The translations under genes and the position numbers were made by a program. A stretch of 64,000 nucleotides of DNA from JAWLFY01 sp041685355. GTDB lineage: Bacteria > Planctomycetota > Planctomycetia > Pirellulales > Pirellulaceae. The stretch lies in assembly GCA_041685355.1 (NCBI GenBank), contig JAWLFY010000004.1, forward strand, positions 12,592 to 76,591, read 5' to 3'. The notes beneath the pieces are model-generated. The model made no database searches, was not told where the DNA came from, and worked only from the letters and a program-made list of their open reading frames with translations. Below, piece after piece: positions 55,798-64,000 of this stretch; the stretch's first letter is position 1; every line of letters begins with the position of its first letter.

Positions 55798-58700
55798 TTG
55801 GTCGGCAAGGACGCCACCGAGAGCGAAACCTTCCCCGCCCCCGCGCCGGAATCGCGGCGGGCGCCGGATGGCGGCTTGCCCGCGTCGAACCGCTCGCCGA
55901 ACGTCCCGCGTCGGAGGCGCCCTCGCAACGAGACCGCCGTTCGATTGCTCCTCCTCTTCGTCGCCCTCGCGTCCGCCCAACACCTCGCCCCCGCCCGACA
56001 CCTCGCGTTCGCCCAAACGCCCGCGCATGACGATCCTCCTCGTGTCGACACGAGCCGGCCACCGAACGGCGAATCGACCGCGGTGACGGGGCGACCGACC
56101 GGGCCGACGGCTAAGAGGGGTAAGCCGATCGATCCGGCTGGTCAACGGATCAACCCGAGCGGCGAACCGATCAAGGCGAGCGGCGACGTATTGCGGCGTT
56201 GGCAATGGGGAGACGCCGACGCGTACCTGTTCGAAGGGGATTGCCGGCTCGAACACGGCGGGAAACGGTTCGTCGCCGAATCGATCTTGATGGTCGTCGA
56301 CGGCGAAGCGGGGCGGATCCGGAACCGTGTCGTCCTGGATGGCGTCCTGTTCGGTGACGGCCGCCGAGGCCGCCAGCCGCTCGCGGCCGTCGAGTACACG
56401 ACGACCGTCCCCGAAGTCCGCGCGCCACGCATGCGAGGCGCCCCCGCACAACGGCCAACACTCCTCGATCGACTCCCGGACGCGATCGACACGAGGCCCA
56501 ACGATACGGGGCCCAACGATACGGGGCCCAACGATACCGCGTCATCGGATTCCGCGATCGGCCGCGTCGCCTACGACGAGGGGATTCCCCAACAAGGGAT
56601 CCCGCTGACGCGGCCCGCCGACCTGACCCCACCCGCCGATTTGCCACCCCCGGCCGAGACGCCGCACCGCGCCGAATTTCCCGACGAAACGGGTGGGCCC
56701 GGCTCGAGCTGGCCCGCCAATCCGGAGGGACTTCCGGAGTCGACTCTCGACGACCGCGATGAGGTTGGAGGCGGTTTCCAATTCCTGGTCGGAGGAGGAA
56801 CCCGGTCGGTCGAAATCGTCGGCCGAGGAACCTCGACGCCTCCAAGCTTGGAATCGATCAACCGCCCGGAATCGGGTGAGACCGTCGTCATCGCGCGGAA
56901 CGGCGTGACCGTGCTCGTCCGAGACGTCTCCGCGCGGCTCCCCGGCGGCGAGCTGATGCAGTTGGGGACGATCTCGTTGTCGGCCGACCGGATCGTCGGC
57001 TGGTTGCCCTTGGCCCAAGACCTGTTCAGCGGCGCGTCCGACCTGTCCCAGTCCGAAGGGGAGCTCTATCTGGAAGGGGACATCGTCTTCCGCCAAGGCG
57101 AACGGGTGATCTATGCCGACGCGATGTACTTCAACGTGACCCGCGAGATGGGGGTCGTGCTCGACGCCGAAGCGATCACGACGATCCCCGAATACCAGGG
57201 GATCGTCCGGCTCAAGGCGGACGTCCTCCGCCAGGTTTCCAAAGGGAACTTCGTCGCCTTCGACGCCGCGGTGACCAGCAGCCGGATGGGCGTGCCGCGG
57301 TATTGGCTGCAAAGCCGTGAACTGCGACTGACCGACCGCCGGAGAGTCGTCACCGACCCCGACACGGGGGTGCCGCGTTCCGCCAGCGATCCGTATGTCT
57401 CGAGCACGGGCAATTTCGTCTATCTCGGCGGCGTCCCGATCCTGTACTGGCCCCGGTTCGCCACCAGCCTGACCCGACCCGGCCTCTATCTGAAGGGGGC
57501 CAAGTTTAGCAACGACAACATTTTTGGCACTCAGGCGATGCTCGAGTGGGACCTCTTCCAGTTGCTCGGATGGGAGTCCGCGCCGGAAGGACTCGAGTCG
57601 ACGCTATCGACGGATTATTTCAGCGACCGAGGGCCGGCAATCGGATCGAAAACCGACTATCGGCTGCCAGGGTTGCTGGGGATCCCCGGACCGGTGATCG
57701 GAAACTACGACAGCTGGATCATCGACGACGACGGGCGGGACACCCTCGGCAGCCGCCGCCGCAACCTGCCCCCCGAGGAATCGATCCGCGGACGGTCCCT
57801 CCTTCGCCATCGGCACTACCTCCCTGGCGGCTACGAATTCACCGCCGAACTCGGTTACGTCAGCGACCGGAACTTCTTGGAACAGTACCTGGAGAACGAG
57901 TGGGACCAGGACAAGGACCACGACACCGCGATCCGGCTCCGTCGCTACGCGGGGATCCAAATGCTCGATCTGTCCGCGAACCTGCAAGTCAACGACTTCT
58001 TCCAAGAAACCGAGCACCTGCCGCGACTCGAGCATTACGCGATCGGCTCCTCGTGGCTCGGCGACCGGTTGACTTGGTCGGCCCATCACAAGGTCGGATA
58101 CTCCCGGTTAAATGTCGCCGACGCACCACGGAACCCGGCGGAGGCGGCGTCGTTCACGACGCTCCCGGGCGAGGCCGATCGTCGGGGCGTCGAGGCGGGA
58201 ACGCGTCAAGAACTCTCGCTCCCGGTCGCCGTCGGACCGGTCAACGTCGCCCCGTTCGTGTCGGGCGAGGCCTCCCATTACGGCGAGGGAGCCGACGGGG
58301 ACGAGGTGACCCGGTTGCTCGGTCAGGCGGGGGTCCGCGCGTCACTTGCGATGTGGCGGGCCGACCCGACGATCCAGAGCGCGCTGCTGAACGTCCGTGG
58401 GTTGGCCCACAAAGCGGAATGGTCGTTCGAATACTTCGCCGCCGACAGCGACACGAACCTCGACGAACTCCCGCTCTACGATCCCCTCGACGACAACGCC
58501 CAAGAGCAGTTCCGCCGGCGGTTCATTTTCGACAACCACGGCGGCGTGCTCCCGACGTCGTTGGACCCCCGCGTCTATGCGCTCCGCCAAGGAACCCAGC
58601 GATGGGTGACCAGCCCCAGCGACGTGATCGCCGACGACCTGCAACAGGTCCGGCTCGGACTCCACCAACGGCTGCAGACGAAACGGGGCCTGCCGGGACG

Positions 58701-59244
58701 CGAACGGATCACCGACCTGGTTCGCTTCGACGTCGACACGATCCTGTTCCCCGACGCCCAGCGAGACAACTTTGGCGAGACGCTCGGCCCCACGACCTAT
58801 GCCGCCCGCTATCACGTCGGCGACCGCGTGGCGCTACTGAGCGACGGCTACTTCGACTTCTTCGATCTCGGGCTGCGCTCGATCAGCGCGGGGATGCGGG
58901 CCAGTCGCCCCGGGGTCGGCGACGTCTACGTCGGGCTTCTCTCGATCGAAGGCCCCGTCAGTAGCACCGTGCTCCGCACGACCCTCGATTACCGACTCAA
59001 CGAAAAGTGGATCAGCAACTTCGGAACGACTTACGATTTCGGCGAGGCGGGGAATGTCGGCCAATCGATCGGGATTACCCGGATCGGCGAATCGTTCCTG
59101 CTCCGAGTCGGTGTCAACGTCGACCCCGGACGGGACAACGTTGGGGTCGGATTCGCGATCGAGCCCCGCTTCCTGCCGTCGTCCCGCCTGGGACGGCTCG
59201 GGGGGCAGATGATCCCGCCACCGGGGAGCGAGGGGCTCGAATGA
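55798..59244 (+). CDS. lptD: LptD-like LPS-assembly outer-membrane protein
   Basis: Up to 1148 residues. The signal sequence (AVRLLLLFVALASAQHL) starts near residue 47, so the start at TTG 55798 is uncertain; TTG 55876 is possible. The N-terminal part has two OstA/LptA-like jelly-roll stretches (GDADAYLFEGDCRLEHGGKR; EGELYLEGDIVFRQGERVIY with ADAMYFNV). The C-terminal 650 residues form a beta-barrel, entered by YLGGVPILYWPRFATS, typical of LptD. LptD inserts lipopolysaccharide into the outer leaflet; planctomycetes were long thought to lack a normal outer membrane, but Lpt genes are widespread in them. A proline/acid-rich linker includes a 15-bp repeat (NDTGPNDTGP). The stop overlaps dgkA by four nt. 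Confidence 0.85.
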   Translation: MVGKDATESETFPAPAPESRRAPDGGLPASNRSPNVPRRRRPRNETAVRLLLLFVALASAQHLAPARHLAFAQTPAHDDPPRVDTSRPPNGESTAVTGRPTGPTAKRGKPIDPAGQRINPSGEPIKASGDVLRRWQWGDADAYLFEGDCRLEHGGKRFVAESILMVVDGEAGRIRNRVVLDGVLFGDGRRGRQPLAAVEYTTTVPEVRAPRMRGAPAQRPTLLDRLPDAIDTRPNDTGPNDTGPNDTASSDSAIGRVAYDEGIPQQGIPLTRPADLTPPADLPPPAETPHRAEFPDETGGPGSSWPANPEGLPESTLDDRDEVGGGFQFLVGGGTRSVEIVGRGTSTPPSLESINRPESGETVVIARNGVTVLVRDVSARLPGGELMQLGTISLSADRIVGWLPLAQDLFSGASDLSQSEGELYLEGDIVFRQGERVIYADAMYFNVTREMGVVLDAEAITTIPEYQGIVRLKADVLRQVSKGNFVAFDAAVTSSRMGVPRYWLQSRELRLTDRRRVVTDPDTGVPRSASDPYVSSTGNFVYLGGVPILYWPRFATSLTRPGLYLKGAKFSNDNIFGTQAMLEWDLFQLLGWESAPEGLESTLSTDYFSDRGPAIGSKTDYRLPGLLGIPGPVIGNYDSWIIDDDGRDTLGSRRRNLPPEESIRGRSLLRHRHYLPGGYEFTAELGYVSDRNFLEQYLENEWDQDKDHDTAIRLRRYAGIQMLDLSANLQVNDFFQETEHLPRLEHYAIGSSWLGDRLTWSAHHKVGYSRLNVADAPRNPAEAASFTTLPGEADRRGVEAGTRQELSLPVAVGPVNVAPFVSGEASHYGEGADGDEVTRLLGQAGVRASLAMWRADPTIQSALLNVRGLAHKAEWSFEYFAADSDTNLDELPLYDPLDDNAQEQFRRRFIFDNHGGVLPTSLDPRVYALRQGTQRWVTSPSDVIADDLQQVRLGLHQRLQTKRGLPGRERITDLVRFDVDTILFPDAQRDNFGETLGPTTYAARYHVGDRVALLSDGYFDFFDLGLRSISAGMRASRPGVGDVYVGLLSIEGPVSSTVLRTTLDYRLNEKWISNFGTTYDFGEAGNVGQSIGITRIGESFLLRVGVNVDPGRDNVGVGFAIEPRFLPSSRLGRLGGQMIPPPGSEGLE
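56495..56539. repeat. 15-bp tandem repeat in lptD
   Basis: Three copies of GGCCCAACGATAC(G/C)G, encoding PNDTG in a linker of the LptD-like protein. Confidence 0.9.
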
Positions 59245-59621
59245 CGCGGCACCGCGGATCGGCCCGATGGGCCCGCAAGTTCGCGGTCGCCGCGGCCGGG
59301 ATCGGTCGGTCGGTGCGCGGCGAGGACAGCTTCCGCGTGCACGTCCCGGTGACCGTCGCCGTGGTCGCCGTCGCCGGTCTCCTTGCGGTCGAGCCGTGGC
59401 GTTGGGTGGCGTTGACGTTGGCGATCGCCGCCGTGTGGTCGGCCGAACTCATCAACACCGCGATCGAAGGGCTCGCGCGGACGCTGCATCCCGAACACGA
59501 CGTGCGGATCGGCGCGGCCCTCGACGCCGCCGCCGGGGCGGTCCTCGTCGTCGCGATCGCCGCGGTCACCGTCGGCCTGATCACCCTCGCCCCGCCCCTG
59601 TGGGATACGATCCGCAGCTGA
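59241..59621 (+). CDS. dgkA: Diacylglycerol/undecaprenol kinase
   Basis: 126 residues from ATG 59241, overlapping the lptD stop as ATGA. Three membrane helices. The family signature is SAELINTAIEGLARTLHPEHD (Glu69, Asn72, Glu76), with Asp95 in IGAALDAAAGAVLV; these bind ATP-Mg in the DgkA trimer. It phosphorylates diacylglycerol, or undecaprenol as in many Gram-positives, and so recycles lipid carriers. Coupling with lptD fits a shared role in envelope lipid maintenance. Confidence 0.92.
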   Translation: MTRHRGSARWARKFAVAAAGIGRSVRGEDSFRVHVPVTVAVVAVAGLLAVEPWRWVALTLAIAAVWSAELINTAIEGLARTLHPEHDVRIGAALDAAAGAVLVVAIAAVTVGLITLAPPLWDTIRS

Positions 59622-59865
59622 TTCGGCTCGGTCGCGAAAACCAGTTAGCGATCCGCAGGGAGAGAAAGGAAGCGTCGGGCGTCGCTCCGCGACTCGGGGT
59701 GCGTGTTCGTTTGAAAACTGTCCGTGACACCCTCCGGCGCGGCGGCAGCAGAATGCAACGGCGATCGCCGCGTCCCTTGACCTGATGCGTTTCTGTCCGT
59801 GCTGTCGTGACGATCGGAGGTGCATCGTTTGACGTGTCCTCCCGAACCGTGTCTCCGCTCCCGCG

Positions 59866-61323
59866 TCAAAGCGATTCCGTACTCTCGACGCCGGCCTCGA
59901 CCCCGACCTCGACGCCGGCCTCGACCCCGACTTCGACGCCGTCCGCTTCCGAAGCTTCCGGAACCTCGGGCTCCTCGAAACTCGGCAAGACCGGGGTGTC
60001 GAGCGAAGCCGATCCGACCCGAAGGCTGAGCACCCGCACGCCCATTTGGATCACCGGGAATGCCGCCACCCCGGCGCTGAACAAGATGCCCAGCGATATC
60101 AGCCGCCCCGCCGACGAAAGCCCGAAGAGTGTCCAGTAGGTCGACTCGTTGGCACCCATCCGGTGCAGTAGCGTCCCGCCGACCAACGCCCCCACGGCGA
60201 TCGCGGCCGTGTTGCCGAAGTTGTAGATCGTCAACATCCGCGTCCGCTTGTCGCGAGGCAAAACCTCGAAGAACGTCAAGAAGAACCCGAGTTCGTAAGC
60301 CGCCCACACGATCCCCGAGACCACCTGGGCGATGATCAGCCACACGAAGTTTTGCGACACGATCCATAACGCCGAAACGGGCGTCAAACCGATCGCACCG
60401 ATCCACAACAACCGCCGCGAATTCGAACGCTTGCTCAGACCCGCCCACGCCGAAAAGCTAACCGCCTTGGCGACAAAACTGACCGCGATCAAAACGACAA
60501 ACTGGAAGTAGCTGAAGTGGAGCTCGCGGAGCATGTACGGCGTGAAGTATGGGCCGGAAATCTGCACCATCCCCTGCAGCACCACCATGAAAACGAGCAG
60601 TCGCCCTCCCCGCATCGCCACCTTGGCGGTGCTGGAGCCATTGGTGGCTACTGAGGGAAAGTGGATCGCCTCACGCGATGACCGTTTGAACGGATGATGA
60701 CGGGCCAACCAATACACCGAAACCAGCCGGGAGACCGCCGCCAACACGAAGATCCCGGCATATGCCAGCAGCCCCCTGCTCGCCGACTCGCCGAGCGACA
60801 GCACGACCCCGCCGCCCAAGAACCCGCCCAACGTGGCGAACTGCGCGCAACGACTCCGGGTCGCAAAAAATCCCGCCCGTACCCCCGTCGGAACGATCGT
60901 TTCGATCCACGTGTTCCACGCCGGACCGGTTGCCAACCCCGCCCCCCAGTAAATCGAACCGATCACAACTAACGCCGCCGGGCTGAGCGAACCGGTCACC
61001 GCGGCGTAGATCAACGGCAAGAACGACAGCGCTTGGATCATCGCTCCGGTCACGATCCAAGCCTTCTCGGAACCGAGCCAACGGACGGCGCGGATCGAAA
61101 TCAGCTGCATCGCCCCGCCGGCAACCATCGGCAAGCTGGCGACCAGCCCCGACGTCACCTCGCTCATCCCCAACGCGAGGGCGAAAGCCCCCAAGTAGGT
61201 CTCGCCGATTCCCACCATCCCGCCATAGAACACGCCGTCGATCGCGCTGGCGCGTAGATTGTCGCGGACCCTCGCGCCGGCGGGAAACCGATCAACTACG
61301 AAACGACGGACCGGCGCCAACAT
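59866..61323 (-). CDS. MFS permease
   Basis: 485 residues if started at ATG 61323; an ATG at 61446 would add a basic leader, and neither has a clear ribosome site. About eleven or twelve hydrophobic helices (for example MQLISIRAVRWLGSEKAWIVTGAMIQALSFL region, and IGSIYWGAGLATGPAWNTWI, VASLPMVAGGAMQL). The major-facilitator fold is clear; the substrate is not. The tail is VEVGVEAGVEVGVEAGVE from a 24-bp repeat. It is encoded between the dgkA gene (convergent) and a sulfatase gene (same strand, 153 bp upstream), so it might import the sulfatase product. Confidence 0.82.
   Translation of the reverse strand: MLAPVRRFVVDRFPAGARVRDNLRASAIDGVFYGGMVGIGETYLGAFALALGMSEVTSGLVASLPMVAGGAMQLISIRAVRWLGSEKAWIVTGAMIQALSFLPLIYAAVTGSLSPAALVVIGSIYWGAGLATGPAWNTWIETIVPTGVRAGFFATRSRCAQFATLGGFLGGGVVLSLGESASRGLLAYAGIFVLAAVSRLVSVYWLARHHPFKRSSREAIHFPSVATNGSSTAKVAMRGGRLLVFMVVLQGMVQISGPYFTPYMLRELHFSYFQFVVLIAVSFVAKAVSFSAWAGLSKRSNSRRLLWIGAIGLTPVSALWIVSQNFVWLIIAQVVSGIVWAAYELGFFLTFFEVLPRDKRTRMLTIYNFGNTAAIAVGALVGGTLLHRMGANESTYWTLFGLSSAGRLISLGILFSAGVAAFPVIQMGVRVLSLRVGSASLDTPVLPSFEEPEVPEASEADGVEVGVEAGVEVGVEAGVESTESL
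59884..59943. repeat. 24-bp tandem repeat at 3' end of MFS gene
   Basis: About 2.5 copies of a 24-bp unit starting CTCGACGCCGGCCTCGACCC, itself made of two degenerate 12-mers; encodes alternating GVEV/GVEA in the C-terminal tail. Confidence 0.88.
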
Positions 61324-61476
61324 GGCAAGTCGAAGGGCAAGCGTAGAGCGGTGCCGAGCGACTCCCGAGCGACGGGATACTACGGGAACCGGAGAAGGTC
61401 CCTGCAGATTACCAAGCTTCCTCAGGAGGAGTCCATCCGGAATCATCCAGAAATTCGGCGAAGAAAAACCGGACCG

Positions 61477-63057
61477 TCACTCCGGTTGATCCCGAAAGCG
61501 GTATGGGTCGTTCAGCCGCCGCATCTCCGACAACAGCAACGCCTCCATCTCGGCTCGCCGCTCCGCATAACGAGGGTCGCCCGCCAAATTCTTCTGATGA
61601 GCCTCCGGGCGAACCCCGGTCAGCTCGACCACTTCGGCGGTGTGGTGCTCCTGGAGAAACTCGTTCGGGTTCTTCCCGAGGTGGAACAGCTGCGTCTCGC
61701 GGACCTCGCCGTCGAGCACGTCGTATCGGATCAATTTCCAATCGCCGCGACGGACCGACCGCATCCCGGGCTTCGTCCCCCCGCAGTAAACGCCGAACAA
61801 CACGTCCCGGATCGTCTCGGCCTGCCCCTCAAACACCGGTCGCGCGCTGATCCCCTCGTTCGTCGCCGGCGGCTCGATCCCGGCGAAATCGCATAGCGTC
61901 GCCAGCGTGTCGAGCAGGTACAGGTTCCCCTGCGCCCGTGACCCCGGCTCGATCCCCGGGCCCCTTACCAAGAACGGGACCCGCCAGGTGTGCTCGTATA
62001 AGTTCTGCTTCCCCTGCAGCCCGTGTCGCCCGATCGCCATCCCGTGGTCCGCGGTGTAAATCACGTACGTATTGTCGAGCTCCCCCATCGCGTCGAGCTT
62101 TTCCAACACGCGGCCCACTTGGGTGTCGATGTACTCGCTGCACGCGAACTGTCGGCCCCACTCGTTGCGGATCGTTTGCTCGTCCCGCCGCCGCCACACG
62201 CCGACGACGTCGACCTCGTCGCGGAGCCCCGGGTGACCATGGTGGAACGGGTGCTCGGGCAAGTAGTTCACGGGCAACTTCGGTTGCCGCGGGTCTGCCG
62301 GCGGGACCGTGTCGGGGTCGTCGTGGTTGACCGCGCCGTAACGCTCCAAGTACTCCGGCTTGCCGTTCCGCGGGTCGTGCGGGTGCGAAAACCCGAAGTA
62401 AATCAAGAAAGGATCGTCCGCCTTTTCCCGTTCTCTCTCGTCCAAATAGTCGAGCACTTGCTCCGCGTGCCAAGCGCTCCCCGTGTCGTCGGTCGCGCCC
62501 CGTTTCATCGCGTCCCGTCGCACCGTGAACCGCTCGTTCGCCGCCTCGTAACTGTTCCCGGTCTTGCATGTCCGCATCGTCGAATACCCCGCACGGTTGA
62601 ACACCGCCGCCAAGGTTTGTTCCGCAAGCCCCGGCGGGACCAGGTTGGGGTCGTCTTGGTTCGGGTTCGATCGTCGCCGTCCGCGGTCCGGGATGTGCCA
62701 CACCGTGCGTCCCGACATGATCATGTGCCGCGACGCGGTGCACACCGCGCCAACCCACGAACCCATCTGGTACGCCCCGTCGATCACCATCCCCTCGGCG
62801 GCCAACCGGTCGAGCGTCGGCGTTCGCAGCTCCGAACGCGGGTTGTAACAACGCAGGTCCAACGGCGACTGGTCGTCAGCGATCACGTACAAGATGTTCG
62901 GCCGGTCTCGGTTCGGCTGATCCGCCGAAACGTCCCCCGGCGGCATGACGATCATCGCGATCATCGCGAGTCCCGTGGACAACCAAAGCCGACGCGGAAC
63001 GGATGAACCGGTCACGGTATCGGCCGACCGGCGCAAGCAAGCAGTGCGGATCATCGA
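61477..63057 (-). CDS. Secreted sulfatase
   Basis: 526 residues from ATG 63057, chosen for a signal segment (PRRLWLSTGLAMIAMIVMPPG) after a basic start. The sulfatase fold begins PNILYVIADDQSPLDLRCYN (Asp60-Asp61). The modification site is AVCTASRHMIMSG (Cys105-Thr-Ala-Ser-Arg109), again with Ala at the third place. Other ligands: YFGFSHPHDPRNGKPEY and VIYTADHGMAIGRHGLQGKQNLYEH. It belongs to the arylsulfatase/choline-sulfatase-like branch common in planctomycetes and acts outside the cytoplasm. Its start is 151 bp from that of the divergent Uma2 gene. Confidence 0.93.
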   Translation of the reverse strand, partial: SMIRTACLRRSADTVTGSSVPRRLWLSTGLAMIAMIVMPPGDVSADQPNRDRPNILYVIADDQSPLDLRCYNPRSELRTPTLDRLAAEGMVIDGAYQMGSWVGAVCTASRHMIMSGRTVWHIPDRGRRRSNPNQDDPNLVPPGLAEQTLAAVFNRAGYSTMRTCKTGNSYEAANERFTVRRDAMKRGATDDTGSAWHAEQVLDYLDEREREKADDPFLIYFGFSHPHDPRNGKPEYLERYGAVNHDDPDTVPPADPRQPKLPVNYLPEHPFHHGHPGLRDEVDVVGVWRRRDEQTIRNEWGRQFACSEYIDTQVGRVLEKLDAMGELDNTYVIYTADHGMAIGRHGLQGKQNLYEHTWRVPFLVRGPGIEPGSRAQGNLYLLDTLATLCDFAGIEPPATNEGISARPVFEGQAETIRDVLFGVYCGGTKPGMRSVRRGDWKLIRYDVLDGEVRETQLFHLGKNPNEFLQEHHTAEVVELTGVRPEAHQKNLAGDPRYAERRAEMEALLLSEMRRLNDPYRFRDQPE

Positions 63058-63207
63058 ATCGTCTCGGGGGAGATGGGAACGGGGGTCAGACGTGTCGTTT
63101 CGCAGCGGCGTGACGTCGTGCCGGCGGGGGGAGTTATCATGAATGTCGCCACGGGCGTTTCGCCGAGGCGGCCGTGGCGGAACGTTCACCCTTCCAAGGA
63201 ATCAATC

Positions 63208-63747
63208 GTGTCCGGTACATCCGCCAAGCTGGATTATACCCACTACGTCTGTTTCCCCGATGACGGGCAACGCCATGAAATCGTGAACGGAGAGCACTAC
63301 GTGAACCCGGCGCCGAGCACGTACCATCAAACGATTTCCAGACGCATCCAGTTCGAACTCTATACGCAGATCGAGCTGCAGCACCTCGGACAGGTTTTCG
63401 ACGCACCGGTTGATCTGCAACTCGGGGAACATGACATTGTCCAACCGGACATCGTGGTCGTGCTCTCCGAACACGAGAAGATCATCACGCCATCTAAGAT
63501 CAAGGGGATTCCCGACCTGATCATTGAAATCTTGTCACCCTCAACCGCCGAGAAGGACCGGGTACTCAAGCGGCGCGTTTACGAAGCATCTCGTGTCCCC
63601 GAGTATTGGATCGTCGATCCCCTTGAGCACCATGTCACCCAATTGGTTCGCGACTCGCGGGGAAACTATCAGTCGACCTTGCAAGACAAACGTATCGCGG
63701 CATCCGTCCTGCCGCATGTGTCGCTCGAGCTCGCTCGGGTATGGTGA
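63208..63747 (+). CDS. Uma2-family (DUF820) PD-(D/E)XK nuclease-fold protein
   Basis: 179 residues from GTG 63208 (AAGGA seven nt upstream); an ATG at 63139 with GGGGAG would add 23 residues. The family pattern is YTHYVCFPDDGQRHEIVNGEHY, then DIVQPDIVVVLSEHEK (acidic catalytic pair), PDLIIEILSPSTAEKDRVLKRRVYEASRVPEYWIVDP. This is the DUF820/Uma2 restriction-endonuclease-like fold, abundant in cyanobacteria and planctomycetes. Members are suspected nucleases of mobile or host-control function; none is well characterised. Confidence 0.9.
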   Translation: MSGTSAKLDYTHYVCFPDDGQRHEIVNGEHYVNPAPSTYHQTISRRIQFELYTQIELQHLGQVFDAPVDLQLGEHDIVQPDIVVVLSEHEKIITPSKIKGIPDLIIEILSPSTAEKDRVLKRRVYEASRVPEYWIVDPLEHHVTQLVRDSRGNYQSTLQDKRIAASVLPHVSLELARVW

Positions 63748-63958
63748 GCCGCGCGGGGATCCCCCCCTTCCGATTCCGCCCGATTCCTTCCTTTCGATCG
63801 AACGAAGGTGGACGGTTTGGAAGGAAGCCCGCTCGCCGCGACGATATCATGTCCGACGTGTTTTTGGTCGGGTCGCCTACCCCACGATGAAGAAAGAGGG
63901 ATGTTCCGCGATTTTAGTGGCAACTGCCCAGAACGTAGGTTTTGGAGGCATTGCTGCG

Positions 63959-64000
63959 ATGTCCGAAGTGAGGATGCGAGCGAACGCGGACAAGCTCGAG
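63959..64000 (+). CDS. Start of an unidentified gene, cut by window edge
   Basis: ATG at 63959, ten nt after GGAGG, begins an open frame reading MSEVRMRANADKLE to the last base. The ribosome site supports a real gene, but 14 residues are not enough to identify it. Confidence 0.4.
   Translation, partial: MSEVRMRANADKLE

Overview
The window looks like a piece of a high-GC chromosome from a Pirellula/Rhodopirellula-type planctomycete (phylum Planctomycetota). This rests on the gene families present: three secreted sulfatases, a DUF1592-type multidomain cytochrome next to a DUF1552 protein, a DUF1080 (3-keto-disaccharide hydrolase) domain, Tat-exported Gfo/Idh/MocA oxidoreductases, PEP-CTERM sorting signals, a TPR-bearing secretin and an LptD homologue. 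No rRNA, convincing tRNA, CRISPR array, integrase or transposase gene was seen. An assembly gap of 100 N lies at 48364-48463.

Layout. 1-3926 (minus): a TPR lipoprotein that runs off the left edge and a secretin, separated by an inverted-repeat element. 4288-9507 (plus): a secreted sialidase, then a translationally coupled SbcD/SbcC-like nuclease-ATPase pair. 9526-11417 (minus): a secreted c-type haem protein and a small conserved protein. 11589-14657 (plus): an overlapping trio of FAD amine oxidase-like protein, HemB and a methyltransferase. 14716-16148 (minus): a PilZ protein overlapping an HD-GYP protein, a c-di-GMP module. 16316-16966: MoaB. 17016-20342 (minus): DnaE2 with two minisatellites inside its coding region. 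20505-27509 (minus): a heavy-metal RND efflux operon headed by a small His/Cys-rich secreted protein. 27627-36706: sulfatase, PGPGW membrane protein, Gfo/Idh/MocA oxidoreductase, a double PEP-CTERM protein, a TolC-family protein and a sugar epimerase.

36852-46175 (minus) is the most system-like block: MFS transporter, DUF1592 cytochrome, DUF1552 protein, a DUF1080-sulfatase fusion and a Tat-exported Gfo/Idh/MocA oxidoreductase, all in one direction. I read it as a candidate pathway for periplasmic oxidation, hydrolysis and desulfation of a sulfated sugar. 46202-54076 carries housekeeping and regulatory genes (FHA protein, RlmI-like methyltransferase, ferredoxin, HNH nuclease, DUF456 protein, a 6-TM protein with a repetitive tail, GltX). 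54173-59621 (plus) has a dihaem lipoprotein cytochrome, LptD and a diacylglycerol kinase. 59866-64000 holds an MFS permease, a third sulfatase, a Uma2 nuclease-fold protein and the first 14 codons of a gene leaving the window.

A theme runs across unrelated genes: short perfect or near-perfect tandem duplications, with units of 15, 18, 21 or 24 bp inside coding regions and 17 bp in intergenic ones. They occur in at least ten genes, and the assembly itself breaks inside a 17-bp array. Start codons given below were often moved from the longest frame to an internal ATG/GTG/TTG because of a Shine-Dalgarno-like sequence or a signal peptide.
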